From assembly GCF_036898465.1 (NCBI RefSeq), contig NZ_JARUMJ010000001.1, positions 8,804,001 through 8,868,000 on the forward strand: a DNA stretch of 64,000 bases. Direction: 5' to 3'. Below the pieces are notes generated by a model, which worked only from the letters and a program-made list of their open reading frames with translations, was not told the origin of the DNA and did not search any database. Position 1 is the first letter of the stretch; each line of letters begins with the position of its first letter. The stretch is from Streptomyces sp. B21-105 (GTDB lineage: Bacteria; Actinomycetota; Actinomycetes; Streptomycetales; Streptomycetaceae). Made by a program: the position numbers and the translations under genes. This document shows, in pieces, positions 32,088 through 41,966 of the stretch.

Positions 32088-34139
32088 TCACTGCGGGCGC
32101 GCCATCAGTATCGCGACGTCGTCCTGGGCGGGACGCGGGAGCATCTGCTCGAGGACGCCGTCACAGAGCGCCGGCAGGGGCCGTCCGGGTCGCCGCAGGG
32201 ACCGGGCGAGCCGGTCGAGCCCCTGGTCGAGGTCGCGGTCCCGGGCTTCGATGAGGCCGTCGGTGTACAGCACGAGCAGGCTGCCGGACGGCAGCGGAAC
32301 CTCTTCGGCCTCGAACTGCCGCCCACCGGTTCCCAGCGGGGTGCCGGGCGAGCCGTCGAGGAAGGTGACGGCGCCCGCGCCCGTCACCACGGCCGGCGGC
32401 GGATGACCGGCCCTGGCGACGAGGCATCCGCCGGCGGCGGGGTCGTGGACGGCGTAGACGCAGGTCGCCATCTGGTCGTCGCCCATCTCGGCCACGACGG
32501 CGTCGAGCGAGCGGAGCATGCGGGCCGGGTCGACGTCGTGGCGGGCGAGCGTGCGCACCGCCGTGCGGAGCTGGCCCATGACGGCCGCGGCGTGGATGCC
32601 GTGCCCCATGACGTCCCCGATGACGAGCCCCGTTCTGCCGTCGGGCAGCGCGATGACGTCGTACCAGTCGCCGCCGACGTCGTGCTCGCTCGCCGGCCGG
32701 TACCGGCCCGTGAGCTCGAGGCCGGGGACGACGGGCAGCGCGCGGTTGGTCAGACTGCGCTGCAGGGTCAGGGCCGCCGCCCGCTGCCGGGTGTACATGA
32801 GCGCGTTGTCGATGTTGAGGGCGGCACGCGCCGCCAGCTCGTCGATGAGCACGCACTCCTGGTCGTCGAAGGGCTCACGGCTGCGCAGCCGTGTCACCAC
32901 GATCGCCCCGAGGACCTTGCCCCGGGCGACCAGCGGGATCAGCCGCGCGGACCCGAGGCTTATGAGGTAGGCGCGCAGCTCGTCGGCGCGCGGGTCGGTG
33001 ACCAGGGCGGGAACGTCGGCCCGGTAGAGGTTGGTGGGGCGGCCGTCGGCGATGACCCGTTCGTAGAGGGAGCCCGCCGCGATCCGGGAGGTCATGCCGG
33101 GGCGCAGCTTCGCGGTCGGTGCGGCGGGATCGGGGAAGAGGGCGGCCGTCCGCCGGACCACGCCCCGGGTGACGGCGGTGGACTCGTCGGGTGCGAGGAC
33201 CTCCTCGAGGAGCTGCACGTCGGCGGAGTCGGCGAGCTGGGGCACCAGCATCTGCACGATCTCCTCGGAGGTCTGCCGCAGATCCAGGGTGGTGCCGATG
33301 CGGGCGCCGGCCTCCGCCAGCAGCGCGAAGCGGTGACGGGCGCGTTCGGCGTCGTGTTCCGCCTGCTGGCTCTCGGTGATGTCGATGAGGGAGGCGATCA
33401 CGCCCAGGGTCCGGCCGCCGCCGTCGAGCAGCGGCGCGTAGGAGCACGACCAGGTGCGTTCGCGGTCGGGGTCCGCGGGGGTCCGCCCGGTGCGGCGGAC
33501 GTCGACGACGGCCGTCCCCCGCTCCAGGACCTCCCGCATGGTCGCCTCCAGCGCCACCGCGTTGACACCGGGCACGACCTCGGTCAGCCGCCTGCCGAGG
33601 TGCTCGGCGGCCGAGGCGCCGTTCATCCGGGCGAGGGCGTCGTTGACCCGGAGGAAGCGCAGGTCGGCGCCGAGGGTGGCTAGGCCGATGGGCGACTGGC
33701 GGAAGAGGCTCTCCAGGGCCGCGAGGGAATCGCGCATGCGCAGCACCTGGGAGGTCTCCACGGCGATCAGCAGAGCTCCGGGCCGGCCCCGCGCGTCGGC
33801 GGCCGGGACGATCCACATCTCCATGGTGACCTGGTGGCCGTCGCGGTGGCGCACCGACAGCGTGCCGACCACGGTCTCCCCGCCCTGGACGCGGTGGGTG
33901 AGGTGGTCGGCCAGCTCACGGTTGCCCTCGGGCACCAGAAGGGCCGAAGCGAGCCGGTCGAGGACGTCCTGCGGCCGGTACCCGAGCAGGTCCTGAGCGG
34001 CCAGCGACCACTCCACGATGCGGCCGTCCGAGTCCTCCCGCCACAGCGCGATCGGAAGCAGCTCCCGCAGTACGCCGGCGTACCCGACAGCTCCCCGAGG
34101 CTGCTCGGGCGCCGCGCCCGCCCGGTGAGGGGCTTCCAC
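32088..34139 (-). CDS. PAS-PAS-GAF-PP2C (SpoIIE) phosphatase
   Basis: About 683 aa: a first PAS domain (LPIALWREDSDGRIVEWS), a second (FRQSPIGLATLGADLRFLRV with ASLIDITESQQAE), a GAF domain (about 290-430) and a C-terminal PP2C phosphatase. Metal ligands are in VGGDWYDVIALPDGRTGLVI and IGDVMGHGIHAA; the end has LLVLYTDGLIEARDRD and QDDVAIL. Such RsbU/RsbP-like enzymes dephosphorylate anti-anti-sigma factors. GTG 34139 is preferred over ATG 34181 because GGGGAGG stands 7 bases before it. Confidence 0.9.
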   Translation of the reverse strand: MEAPHRAGAAPEQPRGAVGYAGVLRELLPIALWREDSDGRIVEWSLAAQDLLGYRPQDVLDRLASALLVPEGNRELADHLTHRVQGGETVVGTLSVRHRDGHQVTMEMWIVPAADARGRPGALLIAVETSQVLRMRDSLAALESLFRQSPIGLATLGADLRFLRVNDALARMNGASAAEHLGRRLTEVVPGVNAVALEATMREVLERGTAVVDVRRTGRTPADPDRERTWSCSYAPLLDGGGRTLGVIASLIDITESQQAEHDAERARHRFALLAEAGARIGTTLDLRQTSEEIVQMLVPQLADSADVQLLEEVLAPDESTAVTRGVVRRTAALFPDPAAPTAKLRPGMTSRIAAGSLYERVIADGRPTNLYRADVPALVTDPRADELRAYLISLGSARLIPLVARGKVLGAIVVTRLRSREPFDDQECVLIDELAARAALNIDNALMYTRQRAAALTLQRSLTNRALPVVPGLELTGRYRPASEHDVGGDWYDVIALPDGRTGLVIGDVMGHGIHAAAVMGQLRTAVRTLARHDVDPARMLRSLDAVVAEMGDDQMATCVYAVHDPAAGGCLVARAGHPPPAVVTGAGAVTFLDGSPGTPLGTGGRQFEAEEVPLPSGSLLVLYTDGLIEARDRDLDQGLDRLARSLRRPGRPLPALCDGVLEQMLPRPAQDDVAILMARPQ

Positions 34140-34333
34140 CGCGCTACCTCCCCATCGGCGTGGATTATATGAAAACACCATATCCAGAACATTCCGGGAA
34201 GAGGGGCGCTCGCGTACGCCCGCGCCGGACGCTTCCGTACGCCCGAGCCGCGCCCGGCCACGCGCGGGGAGCGTCCGCGTCGGACGGGGTACGCGTGTGT
34301 CCCGCGGTGCGGCTCTCTGACAGGCTCTGGCTC

Positions 34334-35464
34334 GTGACGTACGTAGTGACCGTGGACACCTGCATCCCGGAGGGCACTCCGGAGATGGACCCGCTTCAAC
34401 GCGCCGGCGCCGTGGCGCTCATCGAGGACGGATTCGCCTCTGTGCGCTCCGTCAAAGGCCCCGAGGGAGTGGAAGTCGCTCTCCTCGACACCATCGTGGC
34501 CGTCCATCCCGGAGGCGCCCTGCTGAAAGTGATCGTGGACGCTCCGTCCCTGGAGCTCGCCGAGGACACCGTGCAGGCGCTCGTGGACGAGCTGCTGGAG
34601 CGCTCGGCGCTGCTGGCGGACTGGACGATCGAGCGGTGCGAGGTCGAGCTGCACCAGGATCTCGCCAGGGAGAGCCTCGACGCGGCCGAAGGCCCCGACG
34701 CCCCGCCCGACGACCTGGCCGCCCGCAAGGCCCGGCACTCCGCCGGCCCGTCGGTCGGGGACCCGGCGGAGGGCGACGGGGAGAAGAAGACCGCGGCGGT
34801 CAGAACGCAGATGCTCCGGCTGGCCGGAGCGCTGCGGTCGTTCCCTCCCGCGATATTCGGCGCGACGGGCGCGACGGGCGCGACGGGCGCGACCGGCATC
34901 ACCGGGGTGACCGGCGCGACCGGGGAGGGAGCCGCCGCACTCGCCGCCGGCGCCCTCCTCTACGCGACCGACATCCTGGTGGACGAGCTGTTCGAAGACC
35001 TCCAGGTCCTGACGCAGGAGGACGCGGCCGTCGCCGAGTGCGAAGGCCCATTGTGGCACCTGGAACACCTTCCCGACCGTTACGCCCTCCAGTACGACGC
35101 CCGCTTCGCGCGCCGCTTCCTGGTGACCGTGATCGCCATGACCACCCGTTTCACCGACGGCTCCTTCCAGCGGCTCAGCTGCGTGGCCGAGGGACTCGCC
35201 CTGCGGCTGCTCCTCAACGAGACGACCACGACACTGGAGCTGTACGGACTCCTGGACGACGACGTGTCGGCCGCTCTCGACGCGTTCGCCGACCACGTGT
35301 ACGAGGACATGGACCACCAGTGGCTCTACGACGACGCCCTGGGCGTGATCGACGGGGCGGCCGCCGGTACCGTCCCGAGGGCCGCGCCACTGGCGTTCAG
35401 GTCGTGGTTCACCCCCTTCGACGAGAGCGGCTACGTGCACCTGTCCCCGGCGGACGAAACCTGA
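34334..35464 (+). CDS. Hypothetical protein with a collagen-like Gly-x-Thr segment
   Basis: A 376-aa protein (start GTG 34334; ATG 34385 possible). The N-terminal ~110 residues (MDPLQRAGAVALIEDGFASV) form an alpha/beta unit. An acidic linker and the short IRSFPPAIFG-like stretch (ALRSFPPAIFG) are followed by seven Gly-x-Thr triplets (residues 176-197), then helical segments (GALLYATDILVDELFEDLQV, RYALQYDARFARRFLVTVIA). No signal peptide is evident. Collagen-like Gly-x-Thr runs are known from exosporium and surface proteins; here the run is short and intracellular. The family is not recognised. Confidence 0.65.
   Translation: MTYVVTVDTCIPEGTPEMDPLQRAGAVALIEDGFASVRSVKGPEGVEVALLDTIVAVHPGGALLKVIVDAPSLELAEDTVQALVDELLERSALLADWTIERCEVELHQDLARESLDAAEGPDAPPDDLAARKARHSAGPSVGDPAEGDGEKKTAAVRTQMLRLAGALRSFPPAIFGATGATGATGATGITGVTGATGEGAAALAAGALLYATDILVDELFEDLQVLTQEDAAVAECEGPLWHLEHLPDRYALQYDARFARRFLVTVIAMTTRFTDGSFQRLSCVAEGLALRLLLNETTTTLELYGLLDDDVSAALDAFADHVYEDMDHQWLYDDALGVIDGAAAGTVPRAAPLAFRSWFTPFDESGYVHLSPADET
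34859..34921 (+). repeat. 9-bp repeats encoding Gly-x-Thr triplets
   Basis: Seven near-identical GGCGCGACG-type nonamers in frame, coding (Gly-Ala/Ile/Val-Thr)7. The unit suits copy-number change by slippage. Confidence 0.8.
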
Positions 35465-35536
35465 AGCGGGCCGCGCGGTGAACGGCGCCCGGGGGCGGGC
35501 CGCGGGCGCGTCCGCCGTCGTGTGATGCTGGGCTTC

Positions 35537-36037
35537 ATGACTGATCGACGCGAGGTCCTCGTCGTCCGCTGGCCCGGCCGGACCCGTTCCGCGGACGACG
35601 GGCCGGCCGCGCTGCTGGCCGCCTACCACCTGCGGACGGAGGCGGAGAAGGGCGCGGCCGTCGCCGACGTGGACGCGCTGCCGGAGCGCTATCGCAGGGA
35701 GATAGCGGACCCGCGGACGGTGTTCGCCGACGACGTCGTGCTCGTGGCGCTGATCGGGGACGCCACGGTGGGATGCCTGGTGGTGACCGCCCCCGCCGAA
35801 GGGCGGTCCGAGATCAAGAGGCTCTGGACGGATCCGGCGGTCCGGGGCCGGGGCGTCGCGTCCGGCCTGCTCCGCGCGGCGCTCGCGCAGGCCGCGGCGA
35901 ACGGCGTCGGCGTGCTGCGGCTGTCGGTGTGGGCCTGGCGGACCGGGGCCGTCGCCCTGTACGAGCGGTTCGGCTTCGCCGTCACCGAGTCCTGGGACGA
36001 GCGGGAACAACTGGTGTGCATGGAGCGCGCCGTGTGA
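35537..36037 (+). CDS. GNAT family acetyltransferase
   Basis: A 166-aa protein. Acetyl-CoA motif A is EIKRLWTDPAVRGRGVASGL then LRAALAQA near residue 100, and the C-terminal LSVWAWRTGAVALYERFGFA matches motif B. Substrate unknown. ATG 35537 is chosen; an upstream ATG at 35525 is possible. It lies between the collagen-like protein gene and an amidohydrolase gene with 121 bp before the latter. Confidence 0.85.
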   Translation: MTDRREVLVVRWPGRTRSADDGPAALLAAYHLRTEAEKGAAVADVDALPERYRREIADPRTVFADDVVLVALIGDATVGCLVVTAPAEGRSEIKRLWTDPAVRGRGVASGLLRAALAQAAANGVGVLRLSVWAWRTGAVALYERFGFAVTESWDEREQLVCMERAV

Positions 36038-36158
36038 GCGGTCACCGCCACCGACACGCCGCAGGTGACGGATGCCTCACGGGTCGTTCGCGTGAAGGAG
36101 TGGACCGGCCGCCCCACCGGGGTCGATCGTGGGCGGCATGAACGATCACCGAGGTGCC

Positions 36159-37052
36159 ATGAGCGACGTGCCGCCGGACGACGAGGCCGGTGAGGTCCGG
36201 CGCTTCTGGGGACGGCTCGGCCTTCCCGGGCTGGTCGACGTGCACACGCACTTCATGCCCGAGCGCGTCCTGCGCAAGGTGTGGCAGTACTTCGACGGGG
36301 TCGGGCCGCTCACGGGCGGGCTCGAGTGGCCCATCACCTACCGGCGCGACGAGGCGGAACGGACGGCCCTGCTCCGGCAGTTCGGCGTGCGGGCCTTCAC
36401 CGCGATGCTCTACCCACACAAGCCCGGCATGGCCCCGTGGCTGAACGGCTGGGCGGCCGACTTCGCCCGCCGCACCCCCGACTGTCTGCACACGGCCACG
36501 CTCCACCCGGAGCCGGGCGTCGAGGCGTACGTCCGGGAGGCCGTCGAGGCGGGCGCACGCGTCTTCAAGGCGCACGTGCAGGTCGGAGCGTACGACCCGA
36601 CGGACGAACTCCTGCGGCCGGCCTGGGCGTTGCTGGCCGAGGCCGGGGTTCCCGTGGTGATCCACTGCGGCTCCGGGCCGGCGCCCGGCAAGCACACCGG
36701 CCCGGAGCCGATCGCGCGGGTGCTGGCCGGGCACCCCCGGCTGCGGCTGATCGTCGCCCATATGGGAATGCCCGAGTACGAGGACTTCCTCGATCTCGCC
36801 GAGCGGTACGAGGAGGTGCGGTTCGACACGACGATGACGTTCACCGACTTCGCCGAAGAGCTCAGCCCGTTTCCCCGCCGGGCCCTGCCCCGGCTGGCCG
36901 CACTCGGCGACCGCATCCTGCTCGGCACCGACTTCCCCAGCATCCCCTACCCCTACCTCCACCAACTGCACGCCCTGGAACGCCTGGACCTCGGCGACGA
37001 GTGGCTGCGGGCGGTGTGCCACGACAACGCGGCCCGCCTGTTCGACGTCTGA
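36159..37052 (+). CDS. Amidohydrolase (TIM-barrel metallohydrolase, amidohydrolase-2 type)
   Basis: A 297-aa protein. [14 protein letters not shown] supplies the first metal-binding His pair near residue 28, [13 protein letters not shown] and [16 protein letters not shown] the middle ligands, [16 protein letters not shown] another His, and [20 protein letters not shown] the final Asp. This is the amidohydrolase-2/ACMSD-like family; substrate unknown. ATG 36159 has GAGG five bases upstream, so it is preferred to 36138 and 36129. Expressed independently of the RNA repair genes that follow at 37127. Confidence 0.85.
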   Translation: MSDVPPDDEAGEVRRFWGRLGLPGLVDVHTHFMPERVLRKVWQYFDGVGPLTGGLEWPITYRRDEAERTALLRQFGVRAFTAMLYPHKPGMAPWLNGWAADFARRTPDCLHTATLHPEPGVEAYVREAVEAGARVFKAHVQVGAYDPTDELLRPAWALLAEAGVPVVIHCGSGPAPGKHTGPEPIARVLAGHPRLRLIVAHMGMPEYEDFLDLAERYEEVRFDTTMTFTDFAEELSPFPRRALPRLAALGDRILLGTDFPSIPYPYLHQLHALERLDLGDEWLRAVCHDNAARLFDV

Positions 37053-37113
37053 GCGGAGACAGCTCGGCCCGAGGCCCCGGTTAATCCCGTGGAGGACCGC
37101 GTTCCGGCGCTCC

Positions 37114-37127
37114 TATAGTGGCCCGCA
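37114..37127 (+). promoter_or_regulatory. -10 box placing transcription start at the ATG (leaderless)
   Basis: TATAGT at 37114-37119 ends seven bases before the ATG of the RNA ligase gene at 37127. No ribosome binding site lies between them. This spacing predicts a transcript that begins at or next to the start codon, a common leaderless arrangement in Streptomyces. TGGAGG about 17 bases upstream may serve as -35. Confidence 0.55.
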
Positions 37128-38893
37128 TGCGTGCCTCCTACCCTCGGACCCCTCATTTGCCCTGGTCACCGGGCGCGTCCGCGGACGATGTGCGGGCCGC
37201 TGGGCTGAGCGGGCTCGCCGGGCGGGAGGTCGTCGTCACCGAGAAGCTCGACGGGGAGAACACGACGCTGTACGCGGACGGGCTGCACGCCCGGTCCGTG
37301 GACTCGGCGCACCATCCGTCGCGCACGTGGGTCAAGGCGCTGCAGGGGCGGGTGGGGGCGCGGATCCCGGCGGGGTGGCGGGTGTGCGGGGAGAACATGT
37401 ACGCGCGGCACTCGATCCCGTACGACGAACTGGACGGCTACTTCTACGGGTTCTCGGTGTGGGAGGAGCACGACCGGTGTCTGGACTGGGACGGGACCGT
37501 GCGGTTCCTGCGGGCGCTCGGCGTGCCGACGCCGCCCGTGCTGTGGCGGGGCGTGTTCGACGAGCGCGCGCTGCGCCGCCTGCGGGTGGCGACCGGGCGG
37601 CAGGAGGGATACGTGGTCCGGACCGTCGAGGGCTTCGCACGCGAGGACTTCGCCGGACGGATCGCCAAGTGGGTGCGGCCGGGACACGTCACCACGGACA
37701 CCCACTGGATGCACGCGGCTGTCGTGGAGAACGGGCTCGGTCCACGGGCCGCGCTGTGGGCCGTGCGATCCGGGGCGGATCCGGACACGACGGCACTGGC
37801 CCGGTACGTGGGAGCGGGAACGGCCCACGGCGAGGCGGAGGACGACGCGAACACCCACGCGCGCGCGGACGCGGCGGCGGCCGTCGAGACGGGCGCGCGG
37901 CTGGCCGCGCTGAGGCGCGGCGGGGACGCGCGGCTCGCGGGGGTGCTGGCCGCGCTGCTGCACCGCACGCCGCGCGCGTCGCTGATGCGCCGGGCCGCCG
38001 GCCCGCTGGGGGTGCCGCTGGCGAGGCGCGTCGCCGACCTGGTGGGCCTGCACACCGCACTGCACCGGCCGTACCCCGACGAGGAGCGGCGGGCCGGGCT
38101 CGTAGGGATGTCGTTCGCGGCCGACCTGGGGGTGCTGCACGCCGTCGCGGCGGCGGCCGCGGGGGACGAGCGGGCGGCGCGCGAACAGGTGGAGTGGTCC
38201 GCGCTGCACGCGGAGGAGGCGGGACTGCTCGCCGAGGCTCCGCTCGCGCCCCTGAGGTCCGGGCTGCGCGCGGCGCTGGCCCGGGACGGGATCCGCGGCG
38301 AGGCCGCGGACCGCTGCTGGGCGCAGACCCGGGACGCGTACGCGCGGGGACGGGTCCGCACGGTCGAGGACGCCGTGGCGGCGACCTGGCGGTGGCGCGC
38401 CGGGGACTTCCCCCGGCTGGTGCACCTCGTGGGCCCGTCCGGCAGCGGCAAGAGCTCCTTCGCGGCGCGCCTCGACGGCGTGTCGGCGCGCGTCGAGCTC
38501 GACGCACTGCGTGCGGCGCGCGGCGCGCGGGCCGACCAGAAGGCCAACGCGGAAGTACTGCGGGAGGGCCTGGGCCGGCTGGACGGAGCGCTCGCGGCCG
38601 GCGGCACGGTCGTGTGGGACGCCACGTCCCTCGACCCGCGGCAGCGTTCCCTGGTCCACGGCGTGGCGCGGCGGCGCGACGCACTGGTCACCCACGTCGT
38701 CGTCCTCGCCGACGAGGACGAGCTGGCACGGCGCAACGCCGGCCGCGCGCATCCGGTGCCGTCGGACGTGCTGGCGGGGCAACTGCGCCGTTTCGTGCCG
38801 CCCTATCCCGGCCAGGCGCACCGCACCTGGTACGTGGACGCGGACGGGACCGTACAGGACCGCGACGGCACACTGGAGGGGGAGGACGCCTGA
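37127..38893 (+). CDS. RNA ligase-polynucleotide kinase fusion
   Basis: A 588-aa protein. The N-terminal nucleotidyltransferase domain has the ligase motif [11 protein letters not shown] with Lys40 as the AMP-accepting residue, then [23 protein letters not shown] (motif III-like), EGYVVR (motif IV) and IAKWVRPG (motif V), matching Rnl2-type RNA ligases. A helical Arg/Ala-rich middle (about 230-420) follows, then a P-loop kinase with GPSGSGKSS at 436-444 and [14 protein letters not shown], as in polynucleotide kinases. It should phosphorylate 5' ends and seal RNA. It overlaps the next gene as TGATG; transcription seems leaderless. Confidence 0.88.
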   Translation: MRASYPRTPHLPWSPGASADDVRAAGLSGLAGREVVVTEKLDGENTTLYADGLHARSVDSAHHPSRTWVKALQGRVGARIPAGWRVCGENMYARHSIPYDELDGYFYGFSVWEEHDRCLDWDGTVRFLRALGVPTPPVLWRGVFDERALRRLRVATGRQEGYVVRTVEGFAREDFAGRIAKWVRPGHVTTDTHWMHAAVVENGLGPRAALWAVRSGADPDTTALARYVGAGTAHGEAEDDANTHARADAAAAVETGARLAALRRGGDARLAGVLAALLHRTPRASLMRRAAGPLGVPLARRVADLVGLHTALHRPYPDEERRAGLVGMSFAADLGVLHAVAAAAAGDERAAREQVEWSALHAEEAGLLAEAPLAPLRSGLRAALARDGIRGEAADRCWAQTRDAYARGRVRTVEDAVAATWRWRAGDFPRLVHLVGPSGSGKSSFAARLDGVSARVELDALRAARGARADQKANAEVLREGLGRLDGALAAGGTVVWDATSLDPRQRSLVHGVARRRDALVTHVVVLADEDELARRNAGRAHPVPSDVLAGQLRRFVPPYPGQAHRTWYVDADGTVQDRDGTLEGEDA

Positions 38894-41859
38894 TGCGTAC
38901 CAGCGAGGAGATCTACCACCGGGTGCGCTGGGACGCGCGGTTCGACCCCGCGCGGTTCGTGTTCGGCATCCACCAGCGGGGCGCCGCGCCCAAGCGCGTG
39001 CCGCTGGCGGCGTTCGTGCCGGGCGGCGAGATCCCCTGGCACCGGGTGCTGTTCGTCGAGGCGGACGGCGAGGTCGTGTGGGACCGCGCCACCGGGATGG
39101 ACCGCGTCGACGCCTCCGGCGCCGGGCGGGTCCGCGAGGCACGGCTGCTGCGGGCGCCCTTCTTCACGGCGCGCACCCCGCACGCGTGGGACGGCCCCGC
39201 CGGGCGGTGGCTCCCCGCGGCGCACGACCGGGGGGAGCCGGGCCGGGACGGGACCCGGGTGCTGACCTGGAACACGCTCTGGGACCGCTACGACAGCGAC
39301 CGCATCGACACCGCCCGGCGCCGCCCACTGCTGCTGGAGGCCCTCGAGCGCGCCGACGCCGACGTCATCGCCCTTCAGGAGGTCGAGACGGGGCTGCTGA
39401 CCCTGCTCCTGGCGGCGCCCTGGGTACGGGCCCACTACACCCTCGGCGCCGACCCCTACGGCAAGGACGTCGACGACTGCGGTCTGCTGCTGCTCAGCCG
39501 GCTCCCCGTGCGGGAAGCCGCCCTGCACGCCCTGGGCCGCCACAAGGCCGTCACCGCCGTCGTCGTCGACACCGCGGCCGGACCGCTGACGGTGGCCGCC
39601 ACCCATCTGACGAGCGACCACTCCGAGAACGGCCCGGCCCGGCGCGACGCCGAACTCACCCGGCTCGCCGAGGGAACGGCGGGGGTGCCGGGCGGCCTGG
39701 TCCTGGTCGGCGACTTCAACGACGGCGGCCCCGGCCCGGCGCGCACGCTCGGCATGCTCGACGCCTGGACCGAGACCCACGGCCCGCACGACGACTCGCC
39801 CACCTTCGACCCCGGCGACAACCCGCTCGCCGCCGTCTCCTCCCTGTCGGGCCGCGCCTCCCGGCTCGACCGCGTCCTCGTGCGCCCCGCCGACGGCCCG
39901 CGCGTGACCGGGGCGACGCTGCTCGGCACCACGCCCACCCCGGACGGGCTGTATCTCTCCGACCACTACGGGGTCGCCGCCGACCTGCACTGCGGCGCCG
40001 GCACGCCCGTCGACGTCCTCGACCTCGCGCCGACGCCCCGTACGGCACTGGCATGGGTGCCGCCGGGCGAGCTGTGGCCGGGACTCCAGGACGTGCGCCG
40101 GGACCACGACGTGCAGATCCGGCGCTGGCCGCCGCACGTCAACGTGCTGTTCGGGTTCGTCCCCGAGGCCGACTTCGAGGGGGCGGCCCCGCTGCTCGCC
40201 GCGGCGGCCGCGCAGGTCGAGCCGTTCACGGCACGCCTCGACGGGGTGCACACCTTCGCCCACGGGCGGGACGCCACCGTGTGGCTGGACCCGGCGGCGG
40301 ACGACGGGACGCCGTGGGCAGAGCTGTGGCAGGCGCTCGTCCGGCGCTTCCCCCGCTGCCGTGGCCGCCACGACGGATTCACCCCGCACCTCAGCCTCGG
40401 CCGGACCGGCGATCCGCACGCCGTCGCCGCCGAGTGCGCGACCCGGCTCGCCCCGATGACCGCCCGCGTCGGCGAACTCGTCCTGCTGTCCCGGCGGGGC
40501 GAGGAACCGATGCGGCCGCGCGCCACGGTCGCCCTCGGCACCGGTGAGGTGCGGTGGCTTCCCGAGCCGGGCCTCGGCCGGCCCGACCGAGGACGGCAGG
40601 ACTGGGCCTCGCCCCCGGCAGGCGCGCACGTCCGGCCGGTTGCCGACGAACCGGCGGCCGGGCACGTCGTACGGCGCCTGGCGGACGCGCTCGGCGAGGG
40701 AGTCGTCCACCTCGCGGGCTCGCGGCGCATGGGCTGCGCCCTCGCCGGAGCCGACCTGGACCTCGTCGCGGCGCTGCCCGGCGCCGTGGAACTCGCCGAC
40801 GTACGGGAGCGGGTGACGGCCGCTCTGCCGCAGGCCGCACGGATGCGGGAGGTCGTCGGCGCGCGCGTGCCGGGACTGCGGTTCCACGCCGAGGGCCTCG
40901 ACGTGGACCTGGCGGTCGTCGCCACCGGGACGGTGCCTGCGGCAAAGGCCCTGCCCCGGCGGGCCGAGCTGGGCGAGGCCGCGGCGGTCGCGTTGAGCTC
41001 GGTGTCGGACGCGGACGCGGTCCTCGCGGCCGTGGGCGCGCACCGCCTGCCGGCCTTCGCGGAGCTGGCCCGGGGCGTCAAGGCGTGGGCCCGCGCGCGC
41101 GGACTCGACGGAGCGCCGTTCGGCGGCCTGCCCGGCGTGGCCTGGACGGTGCTCGCCGCACGCACGGTCGTTCGGCCCCCTGACGTGCCGGACCCCGATG
41201 AGCTGCTGCGACGGTTCTTCGCGACCTGGGCGGCATGGGACTGGCGCGAGCCGGTCGGCCTCACCGCGCACGGGCGCGAGACCGGCGGGACGCACCACCA
41301 CCAAAACCACCGCCCCACACCGCAGGCACACCTGACCCACCACGCCCTGACCGTGCTGACGCCCAGCGCGCCCGTGCGGTCCTGCACCGAACAGGTCGGC
41401 CCGCCCGGACGGGACCTGGTGAGCCAGGAGCTCTACCGCGCCTGGGAGACGGTGGAGGCAGCGGCCGGGTCCGGCGCCGATCCATGGCCCGCGCTGCTGT
41501 CCCCGCCGCCCCTGCACCGGCGGCACACGGCATGGGCCGTGGTGACGGTGCGAGGGCGGCGGACGCGGGACTTCGACGAGCTGAACGGGCGGGTACGCGG
41601 ACGGCTGCGCGCGCTGCTCACGGCACTGGAGGAGGCGGGCGTGGCGGACGCGCACGCCTGGCCGCGGCAGTTGCCCCCGTTGCCGGAGTCGGCGCCGGCG
41701 TCCGCCGCGGAACCCACGGGCGCGCGCTACGCCATCGGGCTCGGACGCACGCCACCCGGCGCGCAGCGGCTGGCGGACCTGGCCGGCCGGTGGGCTGCCG
41801 GACTGCCGGGCGTGGAGGTGGCGCACGTCGACGGGGGAGCGGTCCCCACGCTGCGATGA
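38893..41859 (+). CDS. RNA end-processing protein: DUF504, EEP, 2H phosphoesterase, nucleotidyltransferase
   Basis: A 988-aa multidomain protein. Residues 1-80 are DUF504-like ([19 protein letters not shown], ending DGEVVWDR). About 120-365 is an endonuclease/exonuclease/phosphatase domain with [28 protein letters not shown] and SDHYG. About 405-560 is a 2H phosphoesterase with HVNVLFG near 415 and HLSLG at 499. About 590-840 is a poly(A)-polymerase/CCA-type nucleotidyltransferase with GSRRMG at 609 and Asp621/Asp623 in GADLDLV. The C-terminal 140 residues are less clear ([17 protein letters not shown]). Together these can open 2',3'-cyclic phosphates, remove phosphates and add nucleotides, matching the upstream ligase-kinase. 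All catalytic motifs are present. Confidence 0.87.
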   Translation: MRTSEEIYHRVRWDARFDPARFVFGIHQRGAAPKRVPLAAFVPGGEIPWHRVLFVEADGEVVWDRATGMDRVDASGAGRVREARLLRAPFFTARTPHAWDGPAGRWLPAAHDRGEPGRDGTRVLTWNTLWDRYDSDRIDTARRRPLLLEALERADADVIALQEVETGLLTLLLAAPWVRAHYTLGADPYGKDVDDCGLLLLSRLPVREAALHALGRHKAVTAVVVDTAAGPLTVAATHLTSDHSENGPARRDAELTRLAEGTAGVPGGLVLVGDFNDGGPGPARTLGMLDAWTETHGPHDDSPTFDPGDNPLAAVSSLSGRASRLDRVLVRPADGPRVTGATLLGTTPTPDGLYLSDHYGVAADLHCGAGTPVDVLDLAPTPRTALAWVPPGELWPGLQDVRRDHDVQIRRWPPHVNVLFGFVPEADFEGAAPLLAAAAAQVEPFTARLDGVHTFAHGRDATVWLDPAADDGTPWAELWQALVRRFPRCRGRHDGFTPHLSLGRTGDPHAVAAECATRLAPMTARVGELVLLSRRGEEPMRPRATVALGTGEVRWLPEPGLGRPDRGRQDWASPPAGAHVRPVADEPAAGHVVRRLADALGEGVVHLAGSRRMGCALAGADLDLVAALPGAVELADVRERVTAALPQAARMREVVGARVPGLRFHAEGLDVDLAVVATGTVPAAKALPRRAELGEAAAVALSSVSDADAVLAAVGAHRLPAFAELARGVKAWARARGLDGAPFGGLPGVAWTVLAARTVVRPPDVPDPDELLRRFFATWAAWDWREPVGLTAHGRETGGTHHHQNHRPTPQAHLTHHALTVLTPSAPVRSCTEQVGPPGRDLVSQELYRAWETVEAAAGSGADPWPALLSPPPLHRRHTAWAVVTVRGRRTRDFDELNGRVRGRLRALLTALEEAGVADAHAWPRQLPPLPESAPASAAEPTGARYAIGLGRTPPGAQRLADLAGRWAAGLPGVEVAHVDGGAVPTLR

Positions 41860-41966
41860 GCCCCGCGGCGTGGGAACCGGCGCTCCCGCCCCGGCCTTCT
41901 TACGGCGGCGCTCCCTCCCACGCCTGCGTGCGGCGGCGGCGCGCACCGGCCGCCGACGTGGGGCGG

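Noticed and set aside
34334..35464. Gas vesicle GvpL/GvpF protein
   Set aside because: An early impression from the N-terminal alpha/beta region; there are no other gvp genes and no matching family motifs.
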